Shown piece by piece: positions 1 through 8,314 of a DNA stretch of 39,858 nt (position 1 is its first letter; each line of letters opens with the position of its first letter). Origin of the DNA: Clostridia bacterium (lineage in GTDB: Bacteria; Bacillota_A; Clostridia; Christensenellales; Aristaeellaceae); the NCBI GenBank assembly GCA_017399225.1, contig JAFQEB010000071.1:1-39858 (forward strand), written 5' to 3'. The notes under the pieces are model-generated. The model was not told the DNA's origin. It worked only from the letters and a program-made list of their open reading frames with translations, and ran no database searches. Made by a program: the position numbers and the translations under genes.

Positions 1-88
1 GCCGCAGCCAGCAAAGTTAAGTACAGCGAACATATTGCCAGCCCCCAGCGGCTGCAGTACGGCCCGCAAAGGAAATGTAGCGGCGAAT

Positions 89-140
89 TTGCAGAGGGTT
101 TCTTCCGCTGAAAGCGGAAATTCAGAGAAACCCTCTGCAA
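89..140. repeat. Large nested inverted repeat
   Basis: Arms 89-103 and 126-140 are exact reverse complements (15 bp). Between them lies a second stem, 104-109 with 113-118, closed by a GAA loop. The whole would fold into one long hairpin with an internal bulge at 119-125. There is no T-run after it. Its function is unknown; a dispersed palindromic element or structured RNA is possible. Confidence 0.6.
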
Positions 141-242
141 CCCGAGCCGCCCTGCACCGCAGCCGCAAAGCGGACAACTCATAGGGAAAAGTGGGGGGAC
201 CGGGGGGAAAGCACCATTTTGCTTTCCACCCGGCGGCTTTGC

Positions 243-267
243 GCCGCTTTCGACGCGCGAAAGCGGC
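243..267. repeat. Perfect 10-bp inverted repeat
   Basis: The arms 243-252 and 258-267 are perfect reverse complements around a 5-base loop. The core, AAGCGG/CCGCTT, is also the core of the apex stem of the 89-140 hairpin, which hints that the two are related units. No T-run follows. Confidence 0.6.
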
Positions 268-377
268 TCTCTGCGGCAGAATAGGCCTGCCTTGTAGAAA
301 AAGAAAACTCACAAACCCCAATTTGTCGAGCAGACGAAAGTCCCCCTCGCTACAACGAACATTTATTCGCTTTCCTC

Positions 378-406
378 TTGACTTTTCCGTCCTTTTCTGC
401 TATAAT
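378..406 (+). promoter_or_regulatory. Promoter of a small orphan transcript
   Basis: The -35 box is TTGACT (378-383), the spacer is 17 bases, and the -10 box is TATAAT (401-406), preceded by TG at 398-399 (extended -10). Transcription should start near 413. Downstream on this strand there is only a terminator at 529-569 and then the antisense strand of the GT8 gene, so the promoter appears to drive a short non-coding RNA. Confidence 0.7.
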
Positions 407-412
407 TACCGA

Positions 413-570
413 TAGGGCCCCCGGAGGGCATAGGATACATAGGGAGCTGAGGGGGCATACATCCCCCGCCCCGGCGGCAGCCCGTTCCTCCTTGTTCAAA
501 GGCTTCCCTGCCGAATCATCCAGACGTCAAAAGAGCGAACCTGCCCCGCAAAGGGTGGTTCGCTCTTTTC
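413..570 (+). ncRNA. Candidate small RNA with its own promoter and terminator
   Basis: About 158 bases lie between a near-consensus promoter and a strong intrinsic terminator, with no ATG and no credible reading frame inside. The 5' half is purine- and G-rich with several Shine-Dalgarno-like runs (AGGG, GGAGG) and holds a small G5/C5 hairpin near 450-466. The 3' end is the 529-569 hairpin followed by a T-rich tail. I could not match it to 6S, SRP, tmRNA or RNase P. It overlaps the terminator of the convergent polysaccharide operon, so it might also act on that transcript. The exact ends are inferred. Confidence 0.45.
529..569. terminator. Bidirectional intrinsic terminator
   Basis: A 13-bp perfect stem (529-541 with 557-569) has its outer A/T pairs giving a T-run on either strand. 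On the minus strand it directly follows the GT8 stop codon (571-573) and closes the 14-gene polysaccharide operon. On the plus strand it ends the short transcript from the promoter at 378-406. Confidence 0.85.
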
Positions 571-1560
571 TTATTTGCGCAGATGCAGCGCCCAGCTGAT
601 GTTGCGGTACACGAACTCAAAGATGGGCCGCGGCACGATCTTATGGAAGAAGATGAAGGCCTTCAGGCCCAGGCTGCGGGTGTCCGGCTTGCGCTGGAGT
701 CCCTGCCAGGGGGTCTGCTGCACCGTATCCCAGAAGGCCTGCTGCTCCGGGTGGGTGGAGTTCTCCTCCCAGGGACGGCCCAGCAAGCCCGTGGTGAAGT
801 GCACGATCGCCGGCTTCTCCAGGGCACGGGTCAGCTCCTCCTGGGGATAATAGGTGTCCAGGAAGTAGATCTTGCGGATGGTCTGGGCAGAGAAGGAGTA
901 CAGGTTCGCCGTCACGTTGTAGCGCAGGGGGATGATGACCCGGCGCTCGCCGCACACGGCATTGATGGTGCCCTGATCGTGGTGGGGTACATTTCCCTCG
1001 AATTTGGCGATCAGCGCCATGAACTTCTCCTGCAGGTTTTCCGCCCGCCAGGCCGCAAGGTTGGCCAGCAGCACGCCGGCGTTGATGTAGCGGGCCTCCT
1101 TGGGCAGGCCGATTACGCTGAGGAAGTAGCTGTCCACGGTATCCTGTGCGCCGGCGATGAGGGCCGTGCCGAATTCCGTTGCCCACAGGGGGGCCAGGCT
1201 GTCCCGGACGAGGGTATCACAGTCGATGTAGAGCACGCGGCTGCACTCCTCAGGCAAAAGGGTGGCCATGAAGAGCCGGGCATAGGAGGCAATGGCGATC
1301 TTGTGGGCGCCCATGCGCAGATTAAGGCTCTCCACCGCGCCACCCATATCAACAAAGCAGATCTCCCGCCCCCACTGCTCCGCGACCGCCTGCAGCCGGG
1401 CCTTGTTCTCCCCGGTGATGCCGCAGTCCAGCACATACACCACAATGCGCGCAAAGGCAGTGTTCGTGCTGAAGAGCGAATACATGGACACGCCCATGAA
1501 CTTGGCATAGTTGTCATCCGAGCCGTATACGACCCGCAGGGTGTCGTTGATCGTCGTCAT
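571..1560 (-). CDS. GT8-family glycosyltransferase
   Basis: A 329-residue cytoplasmic, retaining glycosyltransferase of family GT8, the LgtC/glycogenin-like family that transfers galactose or glucose from UDP-sugars. The N-terminal nucleotide-binding part is followed by the metal-binding D113-C-D115 (in YIDCDTLV), and near residue 254 comes an HFTTGLLGRPW stretch matching the family HxxGxxKPW motif with Lys replaced by Arg. The length is normal. The ATG overlaps the stop of the upstream membrane-protein gene (ATGA) and GGAGG lies just ahead of it. It is the last gene of the operon, followed at once by a terminator. It probably adds a side sugar to the operon's glycan; donor and acceptor cannot be read from sequence. 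Confidence 0.88.
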   Translation of the reverse strand: MTTINDTLRVVYGSDDNYAKFMGVSMYSLFSTNTAFARIVVYVLDCGITGENKARLQAVAEQWGREICFVDMGGAVESLNLRMGAHKIAIASYARLFMATLLPEECSRVLYIDCDTLVRDSLAPLWATEFGTALIAGAQDTVDSYFLSVIGLPKEARYINAGVLLANLAAWRAENLQEKFMALIAKFEGNVPHHDQGTINAVCGERRVIIPLRYNVTANLYSFSAQTIRKIYFLDTYYPQEELTRALEKPAIVHFTTGLLGRPWEENSTHPEQQAFWDTVQQTPWQGLQRKPDTRSLGLKAFIFFHKIVPRPIFEFVYRNISWALHLRK

Positions 1561-3863
1561 TGCGATTCCTCCAGTCCAGACAGGTAGTCGATGCGCATGT
1601 CAAGGGGGCTGTTCTTGTTCTGCGTGAGAACGTAGCAGATATAGATGTCATTTTCAAAATACACCTGCATCTGATTGGGATACATCTCACGGTACTGCTC
1701 CGCCCAGTAGTAGGCCTTGGATTCAATGGCATTGCGTTGGTAGTAGTAGTCCTGTGTGGAGGCCTGATAGATGAAGTCCTTCCGGGCCGCTTCCTTGCTG
1801 ACGAACTGCTGCCCTTCAAAATAGTCCTGCAGGGTATACTTCTCGATAAAGAAGAACACATACTGCGTGGGGATCTTGAAAGGCTTGTATTTGCCGTCCA
1901 GCATGGCAACGAACTCCGACAGCTCCGTATGGTAGCCATGCTCCACGATGGCGTAGTATTCATCCGTCGGGGAGATGATGGTGTAATCGAACGCCGGATA
2001 TTCCTTTTGGATCCTGTCTATGAGATAATCCGGCTCATTGTAATAGGCCAGGTTCACGTCAAAATGATTGTGCATCAGGCCCTTGTCGACAATGGTATAG
2101 CCTGCCGCCGCACACACGCCCAGGGAGGCTGCCGCACACAGGCACTGCACCGGCTTGCTGCGCACGCCCGCCAGCGCGAAGAACAGCACGTCCAGCGGGA
2201 TCGCCAGCAGCATACAGTAGAACGGCGCGGAAAACACGCTGGCGCGGGGCGAGTCAAAGATCACCGTCAGGCCCAGACGCTGGGCGCCGCCGAAGACCAG
2301 GATGATCAGCACATACAATACCAGCGCGATATAGTGCGCACCGTAGCGCCGCGTTCGTCGGAACAGCATCAGCAAAGCACCTACGCCCACCGCACCCACC
2401 GCGATGGCAAAAGCCAGCGTCGCCACAGGCGAACCAAAGAGGTACATGGAGGCAAAGTCATAGATCGTCTGCAGAAATTCCTGCATACGCTCCCTGACGG
2501 TGAGTCCCTCCTGCTGGAACAGCGGGACCCCTTCGTCAATGCGGTAAGACTGAATGGCGATGGTCTGCGTGGCCTCCTCGGATCCATGCTCCTCCAGCAC
2601 GTCCAGGTATCCCTCGCCCGTGCCGCCCGTCCACTCCTCGCCGCTGATGACGCTCATGGCCCAGTTCATCGACAGCTGGAAGGGAATGCCCTTGGCCAGG
2701 CAGGCAGCAAAGGGCAGCACCGCCAGGAACGCGCCCAGCAGCGCCGCAGCCACCACCGGCACAAAATACTGCTTGCGGAAGAAGCGCCAGAAGTACATCA
2801 GCACGATCATCACCGCCAGCACGATGGCCGCGATGGCCGTATAGAAATGGAAGGCGATGATCAGCGAAACGCTCAGCGCCAGCAGGAAAAAGTCCAGATC
2901 CAGATAATCCCGGGAGAGATACTGGTTGATGCGGAACACGCTGCGGAGCTTTGAATCTCCCTTCACGAGATGCTTTTCCCGGGGCTTGTTGAGGTATCGG
3001 ATCAGATAGTAGGCCATGGTCATCATGGCAAACACGCCGCACTCCTGCGGCAGCGACGCCGCATACCGGCCCTGATTGAGCATCAGGCTGATCGCCACCA
3101 GCACCAGATAGCCCGTCCAGCGCCAGCGGAAGAAAACCTTGCGGCACAAAAGGAACATGCAGACGATCATCAGCAGAGTCTGGAAGGAGCCGAAGTACAG
3201 CACGATCTCCCGCAGATCCAGCTGGAATACCGCCCGGACGGTGTAGATCATCGCGTGCATGGCAAAGGGATAGATGCCGTCATGAAAAAGGGTGCCGTGC
3301 TCCAGGAAGTAGACCCAGGAAAGATGCACCGGCAGGTCGGAGAACTGATAGCTGTGATACAGGCGGACGTTGTGCGTCAGGAACAGGGCGTTCCAGACCA
3401 GAAATGCAGCGAGCAGCGCGATCTCAAACCAGTGCTTGCGCAGCTTTCCCCAAATGGGCCAGCCGGGGATCTCCCTCAGCCGCGTCCGGACGCCGGTTCG
3501 GATCTGCCGCAGAAGGGAATGCCAGGTCTGCTGCCGCCGCAGCACCAGCCACACGGTCTCGCCGCCCTTGCGCAGGCGTTTGAAAAAGCTGCGGTCTGAA
3601 TACGTCCAGCAAACCAGCAGATACTCCAGAGCGGTGGCGCCCATCAGCGTCCAGCGGTTGCAGATGTTCAGAAAGCCCAGCAGCAGCACCACATTCACAT
3701 AGAAAAAGGTCTGCGTGATCAGGCAGAACAGAAAACGTTCCGTCAGGCTCTTATCCCGCAGGTAGCGCCGCCACATCAGCATCGGCAGCACAAACACAAG
3801 AAATATGCAGCAGCCGTATACCTGCAGCATGGACAAGGTATAGGAAAGGTGATCAACGATCAT
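1557..3863 (-). CDS. Large multi-pass membrane protein, GT-C-like
   Basis: A 768-residue integral membrane protein with about twelve hydrophobic segments. The start chosen is the ATG at 3863, with GGAGGTG eight bases upstream; a longer frame to 3986 lacks a ribosome site and would overlap the previous gene. After two or three N-terminal segments and a basic cytoplasmic stretch, a loop near residue 180 carries D-x-x-x-H (in FSDLPVHL), which resembles the acidic first outer loop of GT-C glycosyltransferases. The last ~130 residues are polar and Tyr-rich, like the extracytoplasmic C-terminal domain of such enzymes. In this operon it could be a lipid-linked-sugar glycosyltransferase or a polymerase. 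The family assignment is an inference from topology, not a motif match. Confidence 0.6.
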   Translation of the reverse strand: MIVDHLSYTLSMLQVYGCCIFLVFVLPMLMWRRYLRDKSLTERFLFCLITQTFFYVNVVLLLGFLNICNRWTLMGATALEYLLVCWTYSDRSFFKRLRKGGETVWLVLRRQQTWHSLLRQIRTGVRTRLREIPGWPIWGKLRKHWFEIALLAAFLVWNALFLTHNVRLYHSYQFSDLPVHLSWVYFLEHGTLFHDGIYPFAMHAMIYTVRAVFQLDLREIVLYFGSFQTLLMIVCMFLLCRKVFFRWRWTGYLVLVAISLMLNQGRYAASLPQECGVFAMMTMAYYLIRYLNKPREKHLVKGDSKLRSVFRINQYLSRDYLDLDFFLLALSVSLIIAFHFYTAIAAIVLAVMIVLMYFWRFFRKQYFVPVVAAALLGAFLAVLPFAACLAKGIPFQLSMNWAMSVISGEEWTGGTGEGYLDVLEEHGSEEATQTIAIQSYRIDEGVPLFQQEGLTVRERMQEFLQTIYDFASMYLFGSPVATLAFAIAVGAVGVGALLMLFRRTRRYGAHYIALVLYVLIILVFGGAQRLGLTVIFDSPRASVFSAPFYCMLLAIPLDVLFFALAGVRSKPVQCLCAAASLGVCAAAGYTIVDKGLMHNHFDVNLAYYNEPDYLIDRIQKEYPAFDYTIISPTDEYYAIVEHGYHTELSEFVAMLDGKYKPFKIPTQYVFFFIEKYTLQDYFEGQQFVSKEAARKDFIYQASTQDYYYQRNAIESKAYYWAEQYREMYPNQMQVYFENDIYICYVLTQNKNSPLDMRIDYLSGLEESQ

Positions 3864-3892
3864 AAGCGGCGCACCTCCGGGGTACCTTGAGG

Positions 3893-4915
3893 TCAGAATA
3901 GGGTGTGGGTGATCCTCTGCCGGGGCCAGCGGCGCTCTGCCAGCACGACCAGCGCACATGCCGCCAGGCTCCAGGCAAGCGTCCACGCAAAGCCGGCAAC
4001 GCCCTTTTCTTCCTGCCAGTCATGCAGCAGGAACCAGGCAAAGAAGAAGAGCATGTGGGTGAAGTAGATCACCGTGCTGCTGCGGCGGAGGATCAGCCCC
4101 GTTTTACCGGGCAGGCTGACCTTCAGCGTCATCACCAGGACGAAGAAGCACACATGGCTGACCAGACTGACAGGCCACCAGCCCAGCCAGGCAGAGAGCG
4201 CCAGCGTCACAGCAAAGGCCGCCAGCAATACGGGGCGCGGGAGCCGCAGCGGCTTTTCCGCCAGGAGCCACCCGCAGGAAACATAGAACATGCCGGTCAG
4301 GATTCGCGCAGGGCCGCCGGTGATCAGCGGGTCTGTCAGCTGCCCCAGCAGCACCCCGGCAGGATCGCTCAGGGGCGTGCCGGTATATACGGCATTAAAG
4401 GCGTGCGCCAGATAGAACAGCACCAGCGCCGCTGCACAGATGCCGCGGCTACCCAGCCTGCGCAGCACGATCATGCCCGCCAGCGCATAGATCAGCGCCA
4501 GCAGATACCACAGGGGCCAGGAATAGAAATGCTCGCCCACCAGAACGAGGTTGGCCGCATAGCTGACCGTAGCGCTCGTCAGGCTCTTTCCGTCCATCAC
4601 ATAGCCGACCACCGCTGCAGGCAGATAGATCAGGCTCCACAAAAGATACAGGCGCAGATTCCTCACTGCACTGCGTCCCAGCAGCCGGTTCCGGCCTGCA
4701 GAAGGATCTGCCTGATACTTGCTGCCGAGCAGATAGCCGCTGGTCATAAAGAAGAAGGGCACGGCGAGCCGCAGAATATCGTCGTACAGCTCATGCAGAA
4801 AACTGCCGCGGACAATGCCGATCGGCTCCGTATGAATGGCGACCACTAGCACGGACATCAGCAGCTTCATCAGATCGAGCTGGCTGAAAACCTGCCGCTT
4901 GCTTCGGGCAGTCAT
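3893..4915 (-). CDS. Acyltransferase-3 family membrane protein
   Basis: A 340-residue, roughly ten-helix membrane O-acyltransferase of the acyltransferase-3 (OafA/WecH-like) family, which moves acetyl or succinyl groups onto extracellular glycans. The family's active-site His is H28 (in VVAIHTEP), and the conserved Arg-plus-hydrophobic stretch is RLAVPFFFMTSGYLL, residues 49-63. It consists of the membrane domain only, without a fused SGNH domain. The ATG has AGGAGG upstream. It lies 21 bases after the flippase gene and 29 before the GT-C-like gene, so it is co-transcribed with them and most likely acylates the polysaccharide made by this operon. Confidence 0.88.
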   Translation of the reverse strand: MTARSKRQVFSQLDLMKLLMSVLVVAIHTEPIGIVRGSFLHELYDDILRLAVPFFFMTSGYLLGSKYQADPSAGRNRLLGRSAVRNLRLYLLWSLIYLPAAVVGYVMDGKSLTSATVSYAANLVLVGEHFYSWPLWYLLALIYALAGMIVLRRLGSRGICAAALVLFYLAHAFNAVYTGTPLSDPAGVLLGQLTDPLITGGPARILTGMFYVSCGWLLAEKPLRLPRPVLLAAFAVTLALSAWLGWWPVSLVSHVCFFVLVMTLKVSLPGKTGLILRRSSTVIYFTHMLFFFAWFLLHDWQEEKGVAGFAWTLAWSLAACALVVLAERRWPRQRITHTLF

Positions 4916-4936
4916 CCTGCACGCCTCCTCTCTTTG

Positions 4937-6367
4937 TTACACTTTCTTCCCGCCAAACAAACTGAACATCTCCCGCAGATCCTTGCGCCAGAAGAGGATC
5001 ACCGCTGCGGCGCCGGCGATGTATACGCACCCGCCTGCCGCGACCTGGATGATGAGGGTCACGGCAGGGGCAAGAGGCAGGCTTCCCAGGGCATAGGCAA
5101 CGGCGAACTCCGCCGCGCCGCACAGGAAGAAGGGCGTCAGGGCCTTCCACAGGCTGCGGGTGGGATACACGTCCCGGATGTGGTACAGCTGATGCCCGCA
5201 CACCGCAAGCTGCGCGCCGAAGGTGCCGATCACCGCGCCCATGGCAGCCATGGGCGGGATGAACAGGCCGTTGAGGATGAGATTGACCACCGCACCCAGG
5301 GCCACGGAACGGATGTAGACGCGCTCCTTGCCGAAGGGGACCAGGTACTGCATCTGGATCACGTCGATCACGCTCATGGGGATCATCACCAGGGCCAGGT
5401 AAATGGTCAGGCGCACGGTCTCCTCATAGCCCGGGCCGAGGAAGAGGGGCACGAATACCGGTGCCACCCCGGCGATGCCGAAGCACAGCACGCAGCACAC
5501 CATGGAGATGAAGCCCATGGATTTGCGCAGCGTGACCCGGCAGGCCGCGACGTCCTTCTTTTCCGCCAGGCGGGCCAGGCGCGGCAGCATCACCGTGCCC
5601 AGCGCGGCAACGATGCCCTTGGGCAGGTTGATGATGCTGTCGGCATAGTTGTAATAGGCCACCGGCTCATTGCCCGAGATGACGCCCAGCATCAGCTTAT
5701 CCATCCAGTTGTAGATGCTCAGCGCCGCCAGGGGCAGGAAGAGCTTCAGGTTGGGCTTGAAGTGGACGGCGATTTCCCGCCAGGTGACCCGGACGGGCCT
5801 CAGCTGCCGCAGCAGGAAGGGCAGAAGCAGCAGCTGCTCCAGCAGGAAGCAGGCCGACATGATCAGCGTGTAGATCCACAGGTCGTCCTTTGTGTGTACG
5901 AAGAGGAACATGCCCGCGATGATCAGCCCGCGGATCAGCAGGCTGCGCAGGGTGGTGATGCGGAACTGCTCGGTGCCGTAGAAATACCAGCTGACGTCAA
6001 AGAGGGCCGAGAGCACATACAGGCCCTGCATCCAGTACACCAGGATATCCCCGGGGAAGGCGATGTGGATGACCGCCACATACACCAGGCAGGAGGCCAC
6101 GGAGGTCATGCACTGCATGGCGTAGATGCTCCAGAAGGTGCGGCGTAGCTTCTCCGGATCGCTGCGCACCACGGCGATGGTGCGGTTGCCGTAATGCTCC
6201 AGGCCCAGGCGGCCGAACATGATAAAGTAGCAGGCCACGGCGCTGGAGAAGGAGTACAGGCCCACGCCCTCCGAGCCCAGCACGCGGGCGCTGAAGGGCG
6301 TGATGATCAGCGGCAGGATGCAGATGGAGAGCCGGTAGAGGATGTTGTAAATGTAATTCCCTTTCAT
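4937..6367 (-). CDS. Wzx-type polysaccharide flippase (MOP superfamily)
   Basis: A 476-residue membrane protein with 12-14 helices of the MOP/polysaccharide-transport family. Its N-terminus (YNILYRLSICILPLI followed by TPFSARVLGSEGVGLYSF) is typical of flippases that move lipid-linked oligosaccharide units across the membrane. The start is well placed, with AAAGGAGGG upstream of the ATG at 6367. It is the second flippase-like protein of the operon besides PelG, which points to a lipid-linked intermediate made alongside the Pel-type chain. Substrate unknown. Confidence 0.92.
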   Translation of the reverse strand: MKGNYIYNILYRLSICILPLIITPFSARVLGSEGVGLYSFSSAVACYFIMFGRLGLEHYGNRTIAVVRSDPEKLRRTFWSIYAMQCMTSVASCLVYVAVIHIAFPGDILVYWMQGLYVLSALFDVSWYFYGTEQFRITTLRSLLIRGLIIAGMFLFVHTKDDLWIYTLIMSACFLLEQLLLLPFLLRQLRPVRVTWREIAVHFKPNLKLFLPLAALSIYNWMDKLMLGVISGNEPVAYYNYADSIINLPKGIVAALGTVMLPRLARLAEKKDVAACRVTLRKSMGFISMVCCVLCFGIAGVAPVFVPLFLGPGYEETVRLTIYLALVMIPMSVIDVIQMQYLVPFGKERVYIRSVALGAVVNLILNGLFIPPMAAMGAVIGTFGAQLAVCGHQLYHIRDVYPTRSLWKALTPFFLCGAAEFAVAYALGSLPLAPAVTLIIQVAAGGCVYIAGAAAVILFWRKDLREMFSLFGGKKV

Positions 6368-6400
6368 GACGGGCCCTCCTTTCCGTTGGTTTTAAGCGCA

Positions 6401-8314
6401 TCAGGTGCACTCGATGCGGGTATGGGCGTCAAAGGCATTGGGGGGATACTTGGTATTGGAGGAAATGAGGATGACGCTCTCCAGATCCCGGCAGCCGGTG
6501 AAGGCATGGGGCTCCACATAGAGCACCCGCTTGGGGATCTTGATATACTTGAGGGACTCGCAGCCCTCGAAGCATCTGCGGGTGATCTGCTTGAGCGCAT
6601 AGGGCAGGCGGAAGTAGGTCAGGCGGCGGCAGTTGCGGAAGGCCGCGCGGCCGATATGCTCCACGCCGTCCACCTGCGGGAATACGAAGCCCTCCAGCGC
6701 CGTGCACTGGGCAAAGGCGTAGGGGCCGATGGCCCGGATGGGGCCGTCCAGGTACACATGATGCAGGCACGCGCAGCCCAGAAAGGCTTCGCTGCCCACA
6801 TTGGCCAGCACGCTGCCCTCGGGGAATTCCACCTGCAGGAGGGAGCGGCAGCCCGCAAAGAGCGCAGGGGCGATGCCGTCCAGCACGGAGGGGTACAGGT
6901 TCTTTTCGGTCTGCTGTCCCTTTTCGTTGTAGGCAAAGCGGATGGCCGAAAGGCTGGTGCAGCCCGCAAAGGCATAGGCGCCCATGTGGTTGATGTTGCA
7001 GGGCAGCGTCAGGCTGATCAGCCCCGAGCAGCCGGCGAAGGCATAGGCGTCGATATGGGTCAGCTGGCTGCCGGGCTGGAGCTCCACATACCGCAGCTTC
7101 TCGCAGCCCAGGAAGGCATAGGCGTCGATATGCGTCACCGTCGGGGGGATCACCACGCGCTCCAGGCTGCTGCAGCCGGCAAACATGCCGTAGGGGATCA
7201 GCGTCATGTGATCCGGAATGACCGCGTTGCACACCTTCCTGTTCCCCGCCAGGGCAAAGGGCCGGTTGTGCTTCGCCGGGTCCAGCAGCATTTCCGGCGG
7301 CATGTCGATGCCGGGGTAATCCGGCAGGGGCGCAGCGGGGGGCTCGTTTTTGCGCAGCGGGCGCAGGGCGCGGTGCAGCCGGGAGACCTGCTGGCGGATG
7401 CGCAGCTCCTGCCAGAGGTTGCGGGCCGTCCGGGCCACCCAGCCCGCAGCGGCCGTCACCGCCCGGCGCAGGGCATACAGCGGCGTTTTGGACAGGGCCG
7501 CGTAGAAGTGCACCGGCACATGCAGCCACAGCGTACACCGGGCAGCCATGCGGGCCAGCTGCATGTTCATGTGATAATACTGCCTGCGGTTGCGCAGCAG
7601 CAGGTCGTAGTGCTTGCGCAGCAGGCGGCGGCAGCTCTCGTAGTCCTCGTCCGGGTCCTCCTCCCGGGCGGTGTTGTTGTCAAAGAGGGGCTCGGTGATG
7701 ATGCGCAGGGTATCCTCCGTGCACAGGCGCAGCAGGGCGTCCTGATCCAGCCGGGTCTTCAGCTGCGTATCGAAGCCCCCGGCCGCCCGCAGGCTCTCGG
7801 TGCGGTAAACGACCTGGGAGGACAGGTGGAGCTGCGTTGAGGTAAGCCATTTGGCCGGGGCCGTCTCCGCCTGGGTGAAGATGAGGCTGCTGTCGGCAAA
7901 ATCGGTGCGGAGAAGGCGGCGGTAGCCGTTGCACAGGCAGGCATGGCAGCCGGGATGGGCCTCCAGCTCCTGCAGCTGCCTTTCCGCCTTGTAGGGATAC
8001 CAGCTGTCGTTGCTGTTGACGAAGCAGACATAGGGGCTTTCGACCTGCGCGAGGGCCTCGTTGCAGCGGGCCGGAACGGCTCCCGCGCCGCTGGGCAGCA
8101 GACGCACGTCCGCCATGCCGTCCACGTCCTCCTGCAGGCTCAGGCTGTAGGGATCGCCCGGCACGTTGCAGTCCAGCACCCAGATATTCATTTCCGGAAT
8201 GGTCTGGGCCTTCAGACCCTCCAGCATGTGCCGGAAGGCATAGCTGGTATTTTCCTTCGCCAGGACCACGACGGTCAGCATCGGCGAAACGGAAAGGGAG
8301 CCGGGCTTCGTCAT
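6401..8314 (-). CDS. GT2-like glycosyltransferase fused to BspA-type LRR domain
   Basis: A 637-residue two-part protein. Residues 10-230 have a GT2 fold pattern (TVVVLAKENTSYAF, then a segment where the usual DSDDxWxPxK motif reads N100-S-N102-D103-SWYPYK). A basic, amphipathic linker follows to about 365. Residues ~375-637 hold about ten BspA/LRR_5 repeats of the type AYAFAGCTSLxxIxF. No signal peptide or membrane anchor is seen, so it should be cytoplasmic. The ATG at 8314 overlaps the previous stop (ATGA) with AGGAGA upstream. The Asp-to-Asn changes in the metal-binding motif may weaken catalysis. BspA repeats usually sit on secreted proteins, so the fusion is odd; the LRR part could be a docking platform for the other enzymes. 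That role is inference. Confidence 0.8.
   Translation of the reverse strand: MTKPGSLSVSPMLTVVVLAKENTSYAFRHMLEGLKAQTIPEMNIWVLDCNVPGDPYSLSLQEDVDGMADVRLLPSGAGAVPARCNEALAQVESPYVCFVNSNDSWYPYKAERQLQELEAHPGCHACLCNGYRRLLRTDFADSSLIFTQAETAPAKWLTSTQLHLSSQVVYRTESLRAAGGFDTQLKTRLDQDALLRLCTEDTLRIITEPLFDNNTAREEDPDEDYESCRRLLRKHYDLLLRNRRQYYHMNMQLARMAARCTLWLHVPVHFYAALSKTPLYALRRAVTAAAGWVARTARNLWQELRIRQQVSRLHRALRPLRKNEPPAAPLPDYPGIDMPPEMLLDPAKHNRPFALAGNRKVCNAVIPDHMTLIPYGMFAGCSSLERVVIPPTVTHIDAYAFLGCEKLRYVELQPGSQLTHIDAYAFAGCSGLISLTLPCNINHMGAYAFAGCTSLSAIRFAYNEKGQQTEKNLYPSVLDGIAPALFAGCRSLLQVEFPEGSVLANVGSEAFLGCACLHHVYLDGPIRAIGPYAFAQCTALEGFVFPQVDGVEHIGRAAFRNCRRLTYFRLPYALKQITRRCFEGCESLKYIKIPKRVLYVEPHAFTGCRDLESVILISSNTKYPPNAFDAHTRIECT

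Larger units (their letters stand above)
1..377. other. Non-coding left edge rich in hairpins
   Basis: I find no convincing gene here. Frame 1 on the plus strand is open from the window edge to a TGA at 109-111 (36 codons), so the 3' end of a gene entering from the left cannot be excluded, but the peptide is not recognisable. The stretch is dominated by inverted repeats: 89-103 with 126-140 (15 bp, perfect) enclosing a small stem 104-109/113-118; 206-213 with 220-227 (8 bp); and 243-252 with 258-267 (10 bp, 5-base loop). None is followed by a good T-run, so they do not look like ordinary terminators. They could be a structured RNA or a dispersed palindromic repeat. Confidence 0.5.

Noticed and set aside
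3864..3986. Upstream start extending the GT-C-like protein by 41 residues
   Set aside because: It would overlap the acyltransferase gene, lacks a ribosome site and gives a Pro/Ala-rich non-membrane N-terminus, whereas the ATG at 3863 has GGAGGTG.
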